A stretch of DNA of 51,257 nucleotides from Syntrophomonadaceae bacterium (lineage in GTDB: Bacteria > Bacillota > Dethiobacteria > DTU022): assembly GCA_003567725.1 (NCBI GenBank), contig PWYU01000038.1, positions 1-51,257 on the forward strand, given 5' to 3'. The position numbers were made by a program, and so were the translations under genes. Under the pieces are notes generated by a model, which worked only from the letters and a program-made list of their open reading frames with translations, searched no databases and had not been told where the DNA came from. Below, piece after piece: positions 1 through 7,024 of this stretch (its first letter is position 1; each line of letters opens with the position of its first letter).

Positions 1-1
1 G

Positions 2-187
2 GCAGTTAATTTTCCGATGTCGGATAATATCCGTTATCTCAGGTTTAATTACAACGGGTCCCCAAGCAGCGGTGGAACTGTTACCCTTGCAAACAGCTCC
101 GGCGCAGTGTTGTACGTAATTGTAACTCCTGCCACCGGCAGAGTAAGGATTTCAGAAGAACCGCCTGAACACTGGGAAATATATTAA
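2..187 (+). CDS. C-terminal end of a pseudopilin (GspH/FimT-like), partial
   Basis: An open frame enters from the left edge and stops at TAA 185-187, giving 61 residues. The end reads as short beta-strands with a pattern typical of the C-terminal domain of GspH/FimT type II secretion and type IV pilus minor pseudopilins (GGTVTLANSSG, then VTPATGRVRIS). Pilin-type genes immediately upstream of aroK/aroQ are a common arrangement in Clostridia, which agrees with this call. The hydrophobic N-terminal helix and prepilin peptidase site would lie outside the window, so membership of a pilus or competence operon is inferred only. Confidence 0.55.
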   Translation, partial: AVNFPMSDNIRYLRFNYNGSPSSGGTVTLANSSGAVLYVIVTPATGRVRISEEPPEHWEIY

Positions 188-662
188 ATATTAGTAACTC
201 TTAGCCGTGCTGCATTTTGGACAAGAGACATTGCCGGAAAAAGGATGCAGCGCTCAGGGAAGTAAAAGCTGCAGCCGGCCGGCCTGCATGGAGGCGGGCA
301 GCTGCAGCCTGATTTTTAGCCGGCGGATGCCGGGGGCAATCAAAGCAAAGGTCTGCAGCTTATTTACTGCCATTACCGGCGATAAGCACTCACCAATTCA
401 AAAGACAGCATAGCTGAGCAAACACAAATGCTAATAGATATAAAGGCATAACCCGCTAAGCCGTGGGGCTGCTGATCATCTAAAAAGGACAATAGGTTTA
501 GTAGTTGCTGCAGTTTTCTTCAGCAGTCCTGGGCAGTACCAGGCGACGCAGGCTGAATAACTGCGATCGTGCCAGATATTAAAAAAACCGGTATTCTAAA
601 CCGGGCCTTTCATACCCTGTAAAATTAAAAGCTTCACTATCTGAGATTGACTGCAAATATTT
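188..662. other. Intergenic region with repeat copy A and a weak hairpin
   Basis: About 475 bases without a convincing gene. It holds a GC-rich hairpin candidate (arms GCTGCAG near 268-274 and CTGCAGC at 302-308, followed by GATTTTT) that may end the pilin operon, and copy A of the dispersed repeat at 445-496. The 68-codon frame at 207-413 has no Shine-Dalgarno site and a low-complexity, Cys/Ser-rich translation, so it is not called a gene. Nothing else is recognisable. Confidence 0.5.
445..496 (+). repeat. Dispersed intergenic repeat, copy A
   Basis: Most diverged of three related non-coding blocks. It shares the core GGCATAACCCGCTAAGCC, then GGGG, and ATCATCTAAAAAGGACAATAGG-like sequence with the copies near 43.7 kb and 50.8 kb. 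All three have the same orientation and lie between genes. No known family was recognised. Confidence 0.55.
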
Positions 663-692
663 TTGGTGCTGCTTGGCATGGTATGGTATGAT
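663..692 (+). promoter_or_regulatory. Putative sigma-A promoter for aroK
   Basis: TTGGTG (663-668), an 18-nt spacer and TATGAT (687-692). The -35 box is weak. Transcription would begin near 699, which places the upstream TTG at 673 outside the message and favours ATG 712 as the aroK start. Confidence 0.35.
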
Positions 693-711
693 ACAAAATA
701 AAAGCAGGGGG

Positions 712-1251
712 ATGAGAACATTTAGCCGCTGTTTAGATCATAAAAACATTGTTTTGACTGGTTTTATGGGCGCCGGCAAAACGGCAGCAGGCAGGCTTTT
801 GGCCGCCGATCTTAAACGCAGGTTTGTGGATACGGATCAGCTTATTGAAGAAACGATGCAGTTAAGTATTCTTCAAATCTTTAAAGCATACGGCGAGGTT
901 TTTTTCAGAGATCGGGAAAGCGAAGCGGTGGAAAGTTTAAATCAGTACCTGCCGGGCAGCTTAGTGGTAGCTACCGGTGGTGGAGTAGTTTTAAGAGAAA
1001 AAAACAGGCTTTTATTAAAAAAAAATGGTTTGATTGTGTTTTTAAAAGCCACACCGGAAGAGCTTTACCGTCGAACTAAAACCGGCAACCTGAGGCCCCT
1101 TTTGTCAGGGCCGGATCCCGCTCAAAACATCAAAGCAATGCTTGCGCAAAGAGAGGAGTTCTACCGGGACTGCCATCTGGAAATTGATACAACCGCCAAA
1201 CTACCCGAGCAGCTCGTTTCTGAAATTATTTCCTATCTTAAAAGCTTTTAA
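712..1251 (+). CDS. aroK: Shikimate kinase
   Basis: Phosphorylates shikimate to shikimate 3-phosphate with ATP in the chorismate pathway, in the cytoplasm. The P-loop GFMGAGKT lies at about residues 17-24, followed by the shikimate-binding DTDQLIEE segment and the glycine-rich ATGGGVV loop; the lid arginines lie in NLRPLL. The 179-residue product is the usual size for AroK. An in-frame TTG at 673 and ATG at 688 exist, but neither has a Shine-Dalgarno site and a likely -10 box overlaps 687-692. ATG 712 directly follows AGGGGG, a short spacing, so the exact start is uncertain. aroQ follows 113 bases downstream, so two shikimate-pathway genes are adjacent. Confidence 0.93.
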   Translation: MRTFSRCLDHKNIVLTGFMGAGKTAAGRLLAADLKRRFVDTDQLIEETMQLSILQIFKAYGEVFFRDRESEAVESLNQYLPGSLVVATGGGVVLREKNRLLLKKNGLIVFLKATPEELYRRTKTGNLRPLLSGPDPAQNIKAMLAQREEFYRDCHLEIDTTAKLPEQLVSEIISYLKSF

Positions 1252-1364
1252 TGCTTTAGTTAAAAACAACCGGTCATTTTTATGATAATAAATTTCATTA
1301 ATTAGCAGGATTTTTAAGGTAAATACGGAAAAACATAAAAATCAAAGCTTTAGGGAGGTATGCA

Positions 1365-1811
1365 GTGGGTAAGCATAAAGTTTTAATCCTGCACGGCCCC
1401 AATTTAAACCTGCTTGGCCATAGAGAACCTGAAATTTATGGTTATCAAACCCTGGCCGATATTGATCGGCTCATTAAAGAACGGGCTTCCAACCTTGAAG
1501 TCCAGGTGGCCGCCTTTCAATCCAACTATGAAGGGCAGCTGATCGATCGGATTCAGGATGCCCGGGACAATTATGATGGTATTTTAATCAACCCGGGCGC
1601 GCTGACCCATTATAGTTATGGCTTAAGAGATGCTTTATCTGCTGCAGAACTGCCCCTGGTCGAAGTCCATCTGAGCAATATTTTTGCCCGGGAGGAATTT
1701 CGCCGGCATTCTGTTATCTCACCGGTTGCCTCCGGTGTGATCTGCGGGTTTGGGGCCAACAGTTATTTGCTGGGGTTGGAGGCATTGCTGGCTGTAATCA
1801 AAAAAAGATAG
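1365..1811 (+). CDS. aroQ: Type II 3-dehydroquinate dehydratase
   Basis: Converts 3-dehydroquinate to 3-dehydroshikimate, the third step of the shikimate pathway, as a dodecameric cytoplasmic enzyme. The 148-residue length is typical. Family motifs are all present: [17 protein letters not shown] with the catalytic Tyr25, [33 protein letters not shown] with the catalytic His102, and the substrate-binding Arg113 region FRRHSV. The start is GTG 1365 with AGGGAGG seven bases upstream. pepQ follows after 10 bases, so aroQ, pepQ and efp are probably co-transcribed, the standard Firmicutes order. Confidence 0.96.
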   Translation: MGKHKVLILHGPNLNLLGHREPEIYGYQTLADIDRLIKERASNLEVQVAAFQSNYEGQLIDRIQDARDNYDGILINPGALTHYSYGLRDALSAAELPLVEVHLSNIFAREEFRRHSVISPVASGVICGFGANSYLLGLEALLAVIKKR

Positions 1812-1821
1812 GACATAATTA

Positions 1822-2886
1822 ATGAGTAATCGGTTGGAGTTATTTAGAAATGAACTGAAAGATCGTAATCTTGATGCCATATTAATCACTACCCCCATCA
1901 ATCGCTGTTATTTAAGCGGATTTGACGGGACAGCGGGAGTGCTGTTAATCGGTTTTGAGCAGGCCTTTCTGGTAACCGATTTTCGCTATATTGATCAGGC
2001 TTCTGCACAGGCAAAAGCTTTCACTGTGCAGCGCTGGCAGGACGATCTTTATAAAAGCCTGGCTCCCCTGATTGATAAAGCCGGCTGGGAAAAAATCGGG
2101 TTTGAAGCAAAAAACGTAGTGGTATCTTCCTATGAAGAAATGAAGAAAACATTGCCCTGTGAACTGGTAGCGCTTGAATGCGCCGTGGAGAAATTGCGCT
2201 TGAAAAAAACTGCTGCTGAAATAGAAAAGATGCAGCAAGGAGCCCGGATCCTTGATCAAGGCTTTGAATTTATCCGCAGCACCATTAAACCCGGGATGAG
2301 AGAAAAGGATTTGGCCCTGGAACTGGAAATATTTCTGCTTCGCCAGGGAGCGACAGAAATGGCTTTTCGGTTTATTGTTGCCTCCGGGAAAAGAGGAGCG
2401 ATGCCGCATGGAACGGCATCAGATCGGGTTATGGAAAAAGGTGATCTGGTCACCATTGATTACGGGGCGGTTTTTGATGGTTATTCCACCGACATGACCC
2501 GGACCGTTGCCCTGGGGTGGGCCGATCAAAAGCAAAAAGAGATCTATGACCTGGTTCTTAGAGGACAAGAACAGGCAAGGCAGGCTGTGAAGCCAGGAAT
2601 GCAGGCCAGCGAACTGGATGCTGTTGCCCGCAATAGCTTTGATCAAGCCGGCTATGCTGACTATTTCGGGCACGGCCTGGGGCATGGAATCGGTTTGGAA
2701 ACTCATGAACAGCCGGTTTTAAATCCCAGGAGCAGGACCATCTTAGAGGAAGGGATGGTCATAACTGTTGAGCCCGGTATATATATTAATGGCTGGGGCG
2801 GGATCAGAATTGAAGATATGGTGCAGGTTACCGGCAGCGGGGGCAAATCACTTACAACAAGCCCCCGGGAGCTGATAGTGATATAA
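1822..2886 (+). CDS. pepQ: Xaa-Pro aminopeptidase (M24B family)
   Basis: A cytoplasmic metallopeptidase that releases N-terminal residues or dipeptides next to proline. The 354-residue product has a creatinase-like N-terminal domain (about 1-125) and a pita-bread catalytic domain. All five dinuclear-metal ligands are visible: Asp213 in TIDYGA, Asp224 in STDMTRT, His288 in GHGLGHGIG, Glu317 in TVEPGIY and Glu331 in RIED. This is the YqhT-type gene that normally sits between aroQ and efp. Whether it is a strict dipeptidase (PepQ) or an aminopeptidase (PepP-like) cannot be decided from sequence alone. Confidence 0.93.
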   Translation: MSNRLELFRNELKDRNLDAILITTPINRCYLSGFDGTAGVLLIGFEQAFLVTDFRYIDQASAQAKAFTVQRWQDDLYKSLAPLIDKAGWEKIGFEAKNVVVSSYEEMKKTLPCELVALECAVEKLRLKKTAAEIEKMQQGARILDQGFEFIRSTIKPGMREKDLALELEIFLLRQGATEMAFRFIVASGKRGAMPHGTASDRVMEKGDLVTIDYGAVFDGYSTDMTRTVALGWADQKQKEIYDLVLRGQEQARQAVKPGMQASELDAVARNSFDQAGYADYFGHGLGHGIGLETHEQPVLNPRSRTILEEGMVITVEPGIYINGWGGIRIEDMVQVTGSGGKSLTTSPRELIVI

Positions 2887-2914
2887 TAATAAGTAGGAAG
2901 GCAGGCTGTTTTTT

Positions 2915-3472
2915 ATGATTTCTACCAATGAATTTCACAATGGTATAACCATTGAGATGAACGGCGAAATATTCACAATCCTGGAATTTCAACATGTCAA
3001 ACCGGGCAAGGGAGCTGCTTTTGTCCGTTCTAAATTAAAGAATCTCCGCTCTGGTTCAATTATTGAACATACTTTTCGGGCCGGTGAGAAAATAGGCAAA
3101 GCACACCTGGAGCGCAAAGAGATGGAGTACCTGTACCGGGACGAGGACTTCTTTTACCTGATGGATCTGGAGACATATGAACAGATAACCTTAGATGAAG
3201 AAAAGCTTGGTTCCGGTATTAAATACCTGAAAGAAAACGATCGCCTGCAAATTCTAATGCACGGAGACGAAGTGGTGGGTGTAGATCTGCCGGTTACGGT
3301 TATCTTAACAGTTGCCGATACTGAACCCGGCCTGAAGGGAGATACTGCTTCGGGAGCTACCAAGCCTGCCACCATGGAGACCGGACTGGTGGTGCAGGTT
3401 CCGCTTTTTGTCAACCCCGGCGACCTGATTAAAATTGATACACGCAGCGGTAATTATATCGAAAGGGCATGA
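2915..3472 (+). CDS. efp: Elongation factor P
   Basis: Binds the ribosome between the P and E sites and relieves stalling at polyproline. The 185-residue product shows the three-barrel EF-P layout, starting with a KOW-like N-terminal domain. The loop PGKGAAF carries Lys32 at the tip, the position that is modified or left bare in different bacteria. No EF-P modification gene (epmA/epmB, earP, ymfI) is seen in the window, so the modification state is unknown. The C-terminal VNPGDLIKIDTRSGNYIERA-type ending is typical. The gene lies 28 bases after pepQ. Confidence 0.97.
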   Translation: MISTNEFHNGITIEMNGEIFTILEFQHVKPGKGAAFVRSKLKNLRSGSIIEHTFRAGEKIGKAHLERKEMEYLYRDEDFFYLMDLETYEQITLDEEKLGSGIKYLKENDRLQILMHGDEVVGVDLPVTVILTVADTEPGLKGDTASGATKPATMETGLVVQVPLFVNPGDLIKIDTRSGNYIERA

Positions 3473-3514
3473 GTTTTATTATTACCTTTACACAAAGCTT
3501 AGGAGGGATTAATT

Positions 3515-4000
3515 ATGAATGAAGATTTGAAAGCAAGGGTTTCGTACCTGAGAGGGTACGCTGAAGGTCTGGATCTGGGTGATGGCAGCAAAGAACAAAA
3601 AATATTGCAGCGCGTCATTGATTTGCTTGAGGAAATGGCCGATGATATCGAACACTTAAGAGTTGACCATGAGGAATTATTTGAGTATACAGAGGCTATT
3701 GACGATGATTTAAGTGATCTTGAGGAAGATTTTTACGAAGAAGATGAGGAAGATTTTGAAGATGAACTGGATGATTATAACGACGGTTTCTCCATTGAAT
3801 GCCCTAACTGCCGGGAAATTGTAGTATTTGATGAAAGTGTTATCGAACAGGATTCATCACTGGAAGTCACCTGCCCCGGATGCGGGGAAGTGGTGCTGGT
3901 TGATGATGAGGATTGGTACGAGGACTTTGAAGAGCTGCCTGAGCTTGATGAAAAAGAAGAGGATAAAGAAGAGGATAAAGAAGAGGATAAAGAAGTTTAA
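3515..4000 (+). CDS. CD1247-type acidic protein with zinc ribbon
   Basis: The N-terminal stretch (KARVSYLRGYAEGLDLGD, about residues 6-23) matches the CD1247 N-terminal domain of clostridial proteins, which are typically encoded near efp. It is followed by a very acidic linker, a zinc ribbon with two CxxC knuckles (CPNC near 95 and CPGC near 117), and a tail of three EEDK repeats. The function of this family is unknown; a structural, protein- or nucleic-acid-binding role is a guess. ATG 3515 has an AGGAGGG site. Asp23-family genes follow after a promoter, so this may close the aroQ-efp unit. Confidence 0.7.
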   Translation: MNEDLKARVSYLRGYAEGLDLGDGSKEQKILQRVIDLLEEMADDIEHLRVDHEELFEYTEAIDDDLSDLEEDFYEEDEEDFEDELDDYNDGFSIECPNCREIVVFDESVIEQDSSLEVTCPGCGEVVLVDDEDWYEDFEELPELDEKEEDKEEDKEEDKEV

Positions 4001-4041
4001 ACTTTTCAGGCGGTTTCAGGCGTGCAGCTTGATCAGGAAAA

Positions 4042-4070
4042 TTGAACCGCTAACCGGAGTCTGTTATAAT
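4042..4070 (+). promoter_or_regulatory. Sigma-A promoter for the Asp23/amaP operon
   Basis: TTGAAC (4042-4047), a 17-nt spacer and a perfect TATAAT (4065-4070), 54 bases before the Asp23-family start. A small palindrome, TAACATAAGTTA (4071-4082), lies at the expected transcription start. Confidence 0.7.
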
Positions 4071-4123
4071 TAACATAAGTTAATTAGCTAGAGGATTGCT
4101 ATAAAAACAAGGGAGGTATTATT

Positions 4124-4558
4124 ATGGTTGACGAACAAAGCCGAACCCTGCCAACCGAACTTGGAGAAGTAAGGATTGCTGAAGAAGTGGTTTCCATTAT
4201 CGCTGGATTGGCTGCCACTGATATCGAGGGAGTGGCCTCAATGAGCGGCGGCATCGCGGGCGGAATTGCCGAAGTGCTGGGACGTCGTAATTTGTCCAAG
4301 GGTATTAAAGTAGAAGTTGGAACCGAAGAGGCCAAAATAGATATTTTCATTATAGTTGAATACGGCGCACGGATCCCTGATGTGGCCTGGGATATCCAGG
4401 AAGGTGTTAAGAATACAGTTGAAAATATGACCGGATTAAAAGTTCCTTATGTCAATGTTCATGTTCAGGGCGTTCATTTCCCCCAAAGAGAAGAAGAAGC
4501 AGCAGAAGAAGATGAAGAGCCTGCTGAAGTAGAAGAAACAGGGGAAAGCAAAGAATAA
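4124..4558 (+). CDS. Asp23/Gls24 family envelope stress protein
   Basis: A 144-residue Asp23/Gls24 (YqhY-like) protein. The core GEVRIAEEVVSIIAGLAA...GV and the later VNVHVQGVHF strand are typical of the family, and the C-terminus is a Glu-rich tail. In staphylococci, Asp23 is tethered to the membrane by AmaP and contributes to cell-envelope homeostasis; here the amaP gene follows 36 bases downstream, which supports the same partnership. YqhY relatives are linked to acetyl-CoA carboxylase in Bacillus, but no accBC genes are next to it here. Clear GGGAGG site. Confidence 0.9.
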   Translation: MVDEQSRTLPTELGEVRIAEEVVSIIAGLAATDIEGVASMSGGIAGGIAEVLGRRNLSKGIKVEVGTEEAKIDIFIIVEYGARIPDVAWDIQEGVKNTVENMTGLKVPYVNVHVQGVHFPQREEEAAEEDEEPAEVEETGESKE

Positions 4559-4594
4559 CAGCTTAAACCTGATCATAACAAAGGGGGAATCATA

Positions 4595-5125
4595 ATGAGA
4601 ACATTAGCCAGAGTGATCATGGTTTTTTTAGCATTTTTGTTTATCGGTGGAGCGCTTTTTTTGCTTGCAATAAATTACAACTTAATTCCAAATCTTGCCG
4701 TTTATCTTCCCGGATGGGCGGCAGAAGAAGTTGTGCTGGGAACTGCAGGAGTATTGCTGCTGATTGCCCTTATCCTGCTTATTTTGGGCTTTCGCAGATC
4801 AAAAGGCCCTGGCAATGCGGTTCTTAAGGGCAGTGAATACGGTGAAGTGGCTATTTCTATTGCCGCCATCGAAAACATGGTCTTAAGGACAGTCCAGCAA
4901 ACCCAGGGCATCAAGGATGTTAGCAGGCAGGTTTCTTTTACACAGGATGGCTTGATCATTAATGTTAAGATCATGGTTATGCCTGATGTTGCTATGCCGA
5001 ATTTGACCGGTGAATTACAGTCTAAAATCAAAGAGTACGTCGAAGAAATAACCGGCATAACCGTTAATGAAGTAAAGGTAATGGTGGAAAACATTGTAAC
5101 AGACCAGGCTCCATCCAGAAAATAA
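4595..5125 (+). CDS. amaP: AmaP-type alkaline shock membrane anchor protein
   Basis: A 176-residue membrane protein with two N-terminal transmembrane helices (about residues 5-27 and 46-66) and a cytoplasmic Asp23-like domain (GEVAISIAAIENMVLRTV, about 85-102 onward). This is the AmaP layout, in which the two-helix anchor recruits Asp23 proteins to the membrane. It sits between a soluble Asp23 gene and a DUF2273 gene, the conserved three-gene cassette of Firmicutes. GGGGGA site upstream of ATG 4595. Confidence 0.88.
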   Translation: MRTLARVIMVFLAFLFIGGALFLLAINYNLIPNLAVYLPGWAAEEVVLGTAGVLLLIALILLILGFRRSKGPGNAVLKGSEYGEVAISIAAIENMVLRTVQQTQGIKDVSRQVSFTQDGLIINVKIMVMPDVAMPNLTGELQSKIKEYVEEITGITVNEVKVMVENIVTDQAPSRK

Positions 5126-5153
5126 GCCTGATTTAATAAAGGGGGAGCATATT

Positions 5154-5384
5154 TTGACCGAAATGAACTGGTGGTTAGTAATCAACAAGCACTGGGGAAA
5201 AATCCTGGGAGGCCTGTTGGGACTTGTATTTGCCCTGCTGGTTGTTAATTATGGATTTTGGTGGAGTGTATTTATTTACTTTTGTATAGCATTAGGAATT
5301 TTAATCGGCTGGAGGCTGGATCTTAATAAGGATGTAGGCAGCTTTTTCAAACGAGTTTTTTCTACCAAGGATGATCTTGATTAA
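5154..5384 (+). CDS. DUF2273 small membrane protein
   Basis: A 76-residue protein of the DUF2273 family, almost always encoded next to amaP and asp23. It has two hydrophobic helices (about residues 16-32 and 34-50) separated by a short turn, and a basic/acidic C-terminal tail. The molecular role is unknown; it is inferred to be a further membrane component of the Asp23-AmaP envelope complex. TTG 5154 is chosen for its spacing to GGGGGAG; ATG 5163 is the alternative. Confidence 0.8.
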   Translation: MTEMNWWLVINKHWGKILGGLLGLVFALLVVNYGFWWSVFIYFCIALGILIGWRLDLNKDVGSFFKRVFSTKDDLD

Positions 5385-5451
5385 ACTGCCTGACCGCGAT
5401 CCGGCAGCTAATTATTTGACCACAAGATGAAGGTACGGAGGTCCTGACCGA

Positions 5452-5868
5452 TTGTCCCGACGTTTAGCGAGAGAGGCAGCATTTATAGCTCTTTTTCAAG
5501 TAGATATCGGCAAGTGCAGGGTTCAACAGGCCCTGAGGCGATCTTTAGAAGATTATAGATTGGACGCAGAGGAAATACTGTTTGTGGAAGAACTGGTTAA
5601 CAATACAGTCAAAAACCGTGAACAGCTGGACGAAATAATTAAAAAACACCTGGTTAAATGGGAGCTGTAAAGGCTTTCTGCTACTGATCGCAACCTTCTG
5701 CGTTTAGCCCTGTATGAAATCTTATATCGTCCCGACATTCCACCTGCGGTATCGATAAATGAAGCTCTTGAACTGGCTAAAAAATACGGCAGTACGGGGG
5801 AAGCTGTCGGTTTTGTTAATGGAGTTTTGGATCGGGCGGTAGGGGAAGCATTTAAAAGTGAGTTATAA
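5452..5868 (+). pseudogene. nusB: nusB interrupted by an in-frame TAA
   Basis: The region encodes NusB, the RNA-binding antitermination factor that pairs with NusE/S10 on boxA. From TTG 5452 (GGAGGT nine bases upstream) the frame gives 72 residues ending ...HLVKWEL and meets TAA at 5668-5670. The same frame then continues as [19 protein letters not shown] and [13 protein letters not shown]...[11 protein letters not shown] to a second TAA at 5866-5868. Both halves align in order with the full-length family (about 135 residues), including the conserved DR..LR.A.YE and FVNGVLD motifs. Only one codon is replaced by a stop and there is no frameshift. Possible explanations are a recent nonsense mutation, a sequencing error, or suppression/readthrough. 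The end overlaps the next gene by 11 bases. Confidence 0.88.
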
Positions 5869-6814
5869 GGAGAAATTTTATTTAGGATTAGACACGTCAG
5901 CTTATACAACTTCACTGGCAGTTGTTAATCAGCATGAACAGTTACTGGTTGACAGTAGAATACCCTTAGCCGTGAATGAGGGCAGTTTGGGGTTGCGCCA
6001 GTCAGAGGCTGTATTTTCACACCTTAAAAACTTAACTTTACTCTGGAAAGGCTCGGAAGCTTTAGAAAAACGAGGTGACGTTGTGGCCGTTGCCGCATCA
6101 ACTCAGCCGCGGCCTGTACCAGGTTCATACATGCCTGTATTTAAAGTAAGCGAGGCCTGTGGTTTGTTTCTTGCTCAAACCATGGGCCTGAATTTTTTGA
6201 CCTCCACGCATCAGGAAGGCCACATTATGGCCGGGCTATGGTCGGCAGGTTTAAAAGCGGGATTTTATTTAACCGTCCATTTATCCGGGGGCACAACTGA
6301 ACTAACCGAAGCGGTTGAAAAAACCCCGGGGTTTTTGGAAATCAAGCTAATCGGACAGGGTAGTGATTTAAATGCCGGCCAGTTTATTGATCGTTTGGGA
6401 CGCTTAATGGGTTTTGCATTTCCGGCCGGTCCTCAGCTGGAAGCGCTGGCCAAAGGCGGGCGGGAAAACGCCCTGCAATTGCCGGTGGCGGTCCAGGATA
6501 CTGCGATCAGCTTTTCAGGCCCTGCTTCCAGCGCTGAACGCGCGCTGCAAAAAGGAGCAAGGAAGGAAGATCTAGCCAGGGCAATTGAGGTGTGTATAGC
6601 TGATTCGCTTTCTAGAGCCATCAACAACCTTAATGACAGTTTAGGCAAGTACGATGGCATCCTCTTTGTGGGTGGAGTTGCGGCCAACCATTATATCAGG
6701 GAAAGATTATGTAAAAAAATCAAGGCGGCCAAACTGTATTTTGCCAGGGCTGATTTTGCTTCCGATAATGCTGTAGGCCTGGCAGTACAGGCGGCTCGTC
6801 GTTTTAAAGCTTAG
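5858..6814 (+). CDS. TsaD/Kae1-like paralogue (ASKHA fold)
   Basis: A 318-residue protein of the Kae1/TsaD/YgjD family, annotated in many Clostridia as O-sialoglycoprotein endopeptidase. It keeps the opening [15 protein letters not shown] strand, the metal-binding HQEGH (HxxxH), the glycine loop [14 protein letters not shown] and the C-terminal ASDNAVGLA. Genuine TsaD makes the tRNA t6A modification with TsaB and TsaE; this clostridial paralogue is shorter and lacks those partners nearby, so its substrate is uncertain. It starts at GTG 5858 inside the end of nusB, which implies translational coupling. Confidence 0.78.
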   Translation: MSYKEKFYLGLDTSAYTTSLAVVNQHEQLLVDSRIPLAVNEGSLGLRQSEAVFSHLKNLTLLWKGSEALEKRGDVVAVAASTQPRPVPGSYMPVFKVSEACGLFLAQTMGLNFLTSTHQEGHIMAGLWSAGLKAGFYLTVHLSGGTTELTEAVEKTPGFLEIKLIGQGSDLNAGQFIDRLGRLMGFAFPAGPQLEALAKGGRENALQLPVAVQDTAISFSGPASSAERALQKGARKEDLARAIEVCIADSLSRAINNLNDSLGKYDGILFVGGVAANHYIRERLCKKIKAAKLYFARADFASDNAVGLAVQAARRFKA

Positions 6815-6953
6815 AAGAAATATATTCGTTAAAATTACTTACTATTAAAACTGTGAAAGGAATTTCTTAAATAATGGCGAAGTTAACTTTGATGGTTTGC
6901 ACGGATAAAGGCGCAGCCTTAATCAGATATCATAATTTATGCCTGGAGGGAGG

Positions 6954-6992
6954 ATGAGTGAAAAGTATCACGAACAACAACAGGGGAGGTAG
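6954..6992 (+). CDS. Possible 12-residue leader peptide
   Basis: ATG 6954 follows directly after a strong GGAGGGAGG and opens a 12-codon frame (MSEKYHEQQQGR) ending at TAG, 32 bases before the SfrB-like gene. It is hydrophilic with a Gln-Gln-Gln run and has no homologue I recognise. It could be a translated leader or simply a chance frame near a ribosome-binding site. Confidence 0.2.
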   Translation: MSEKYHEQQQGR

Positions 6993-7024
6993 GTTTAGTA
7001 ATTTCTTTAGGGAGAGAGGGAAAA

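Noticed and set aside
207-413. 68-codon open frame before aroK
   Set aside because: No ribosome-binding site, atypical Cys/Ser-rich translation and overlap with a GC-rich hairpin; no family resemblance.
4071-4082. TAACATAAGTTA near the Asp23 promoter as a third Rrf2 operator
   Set aside because: The half-sites are four bases apart instead of seven, and the centre does not match the two other sites.
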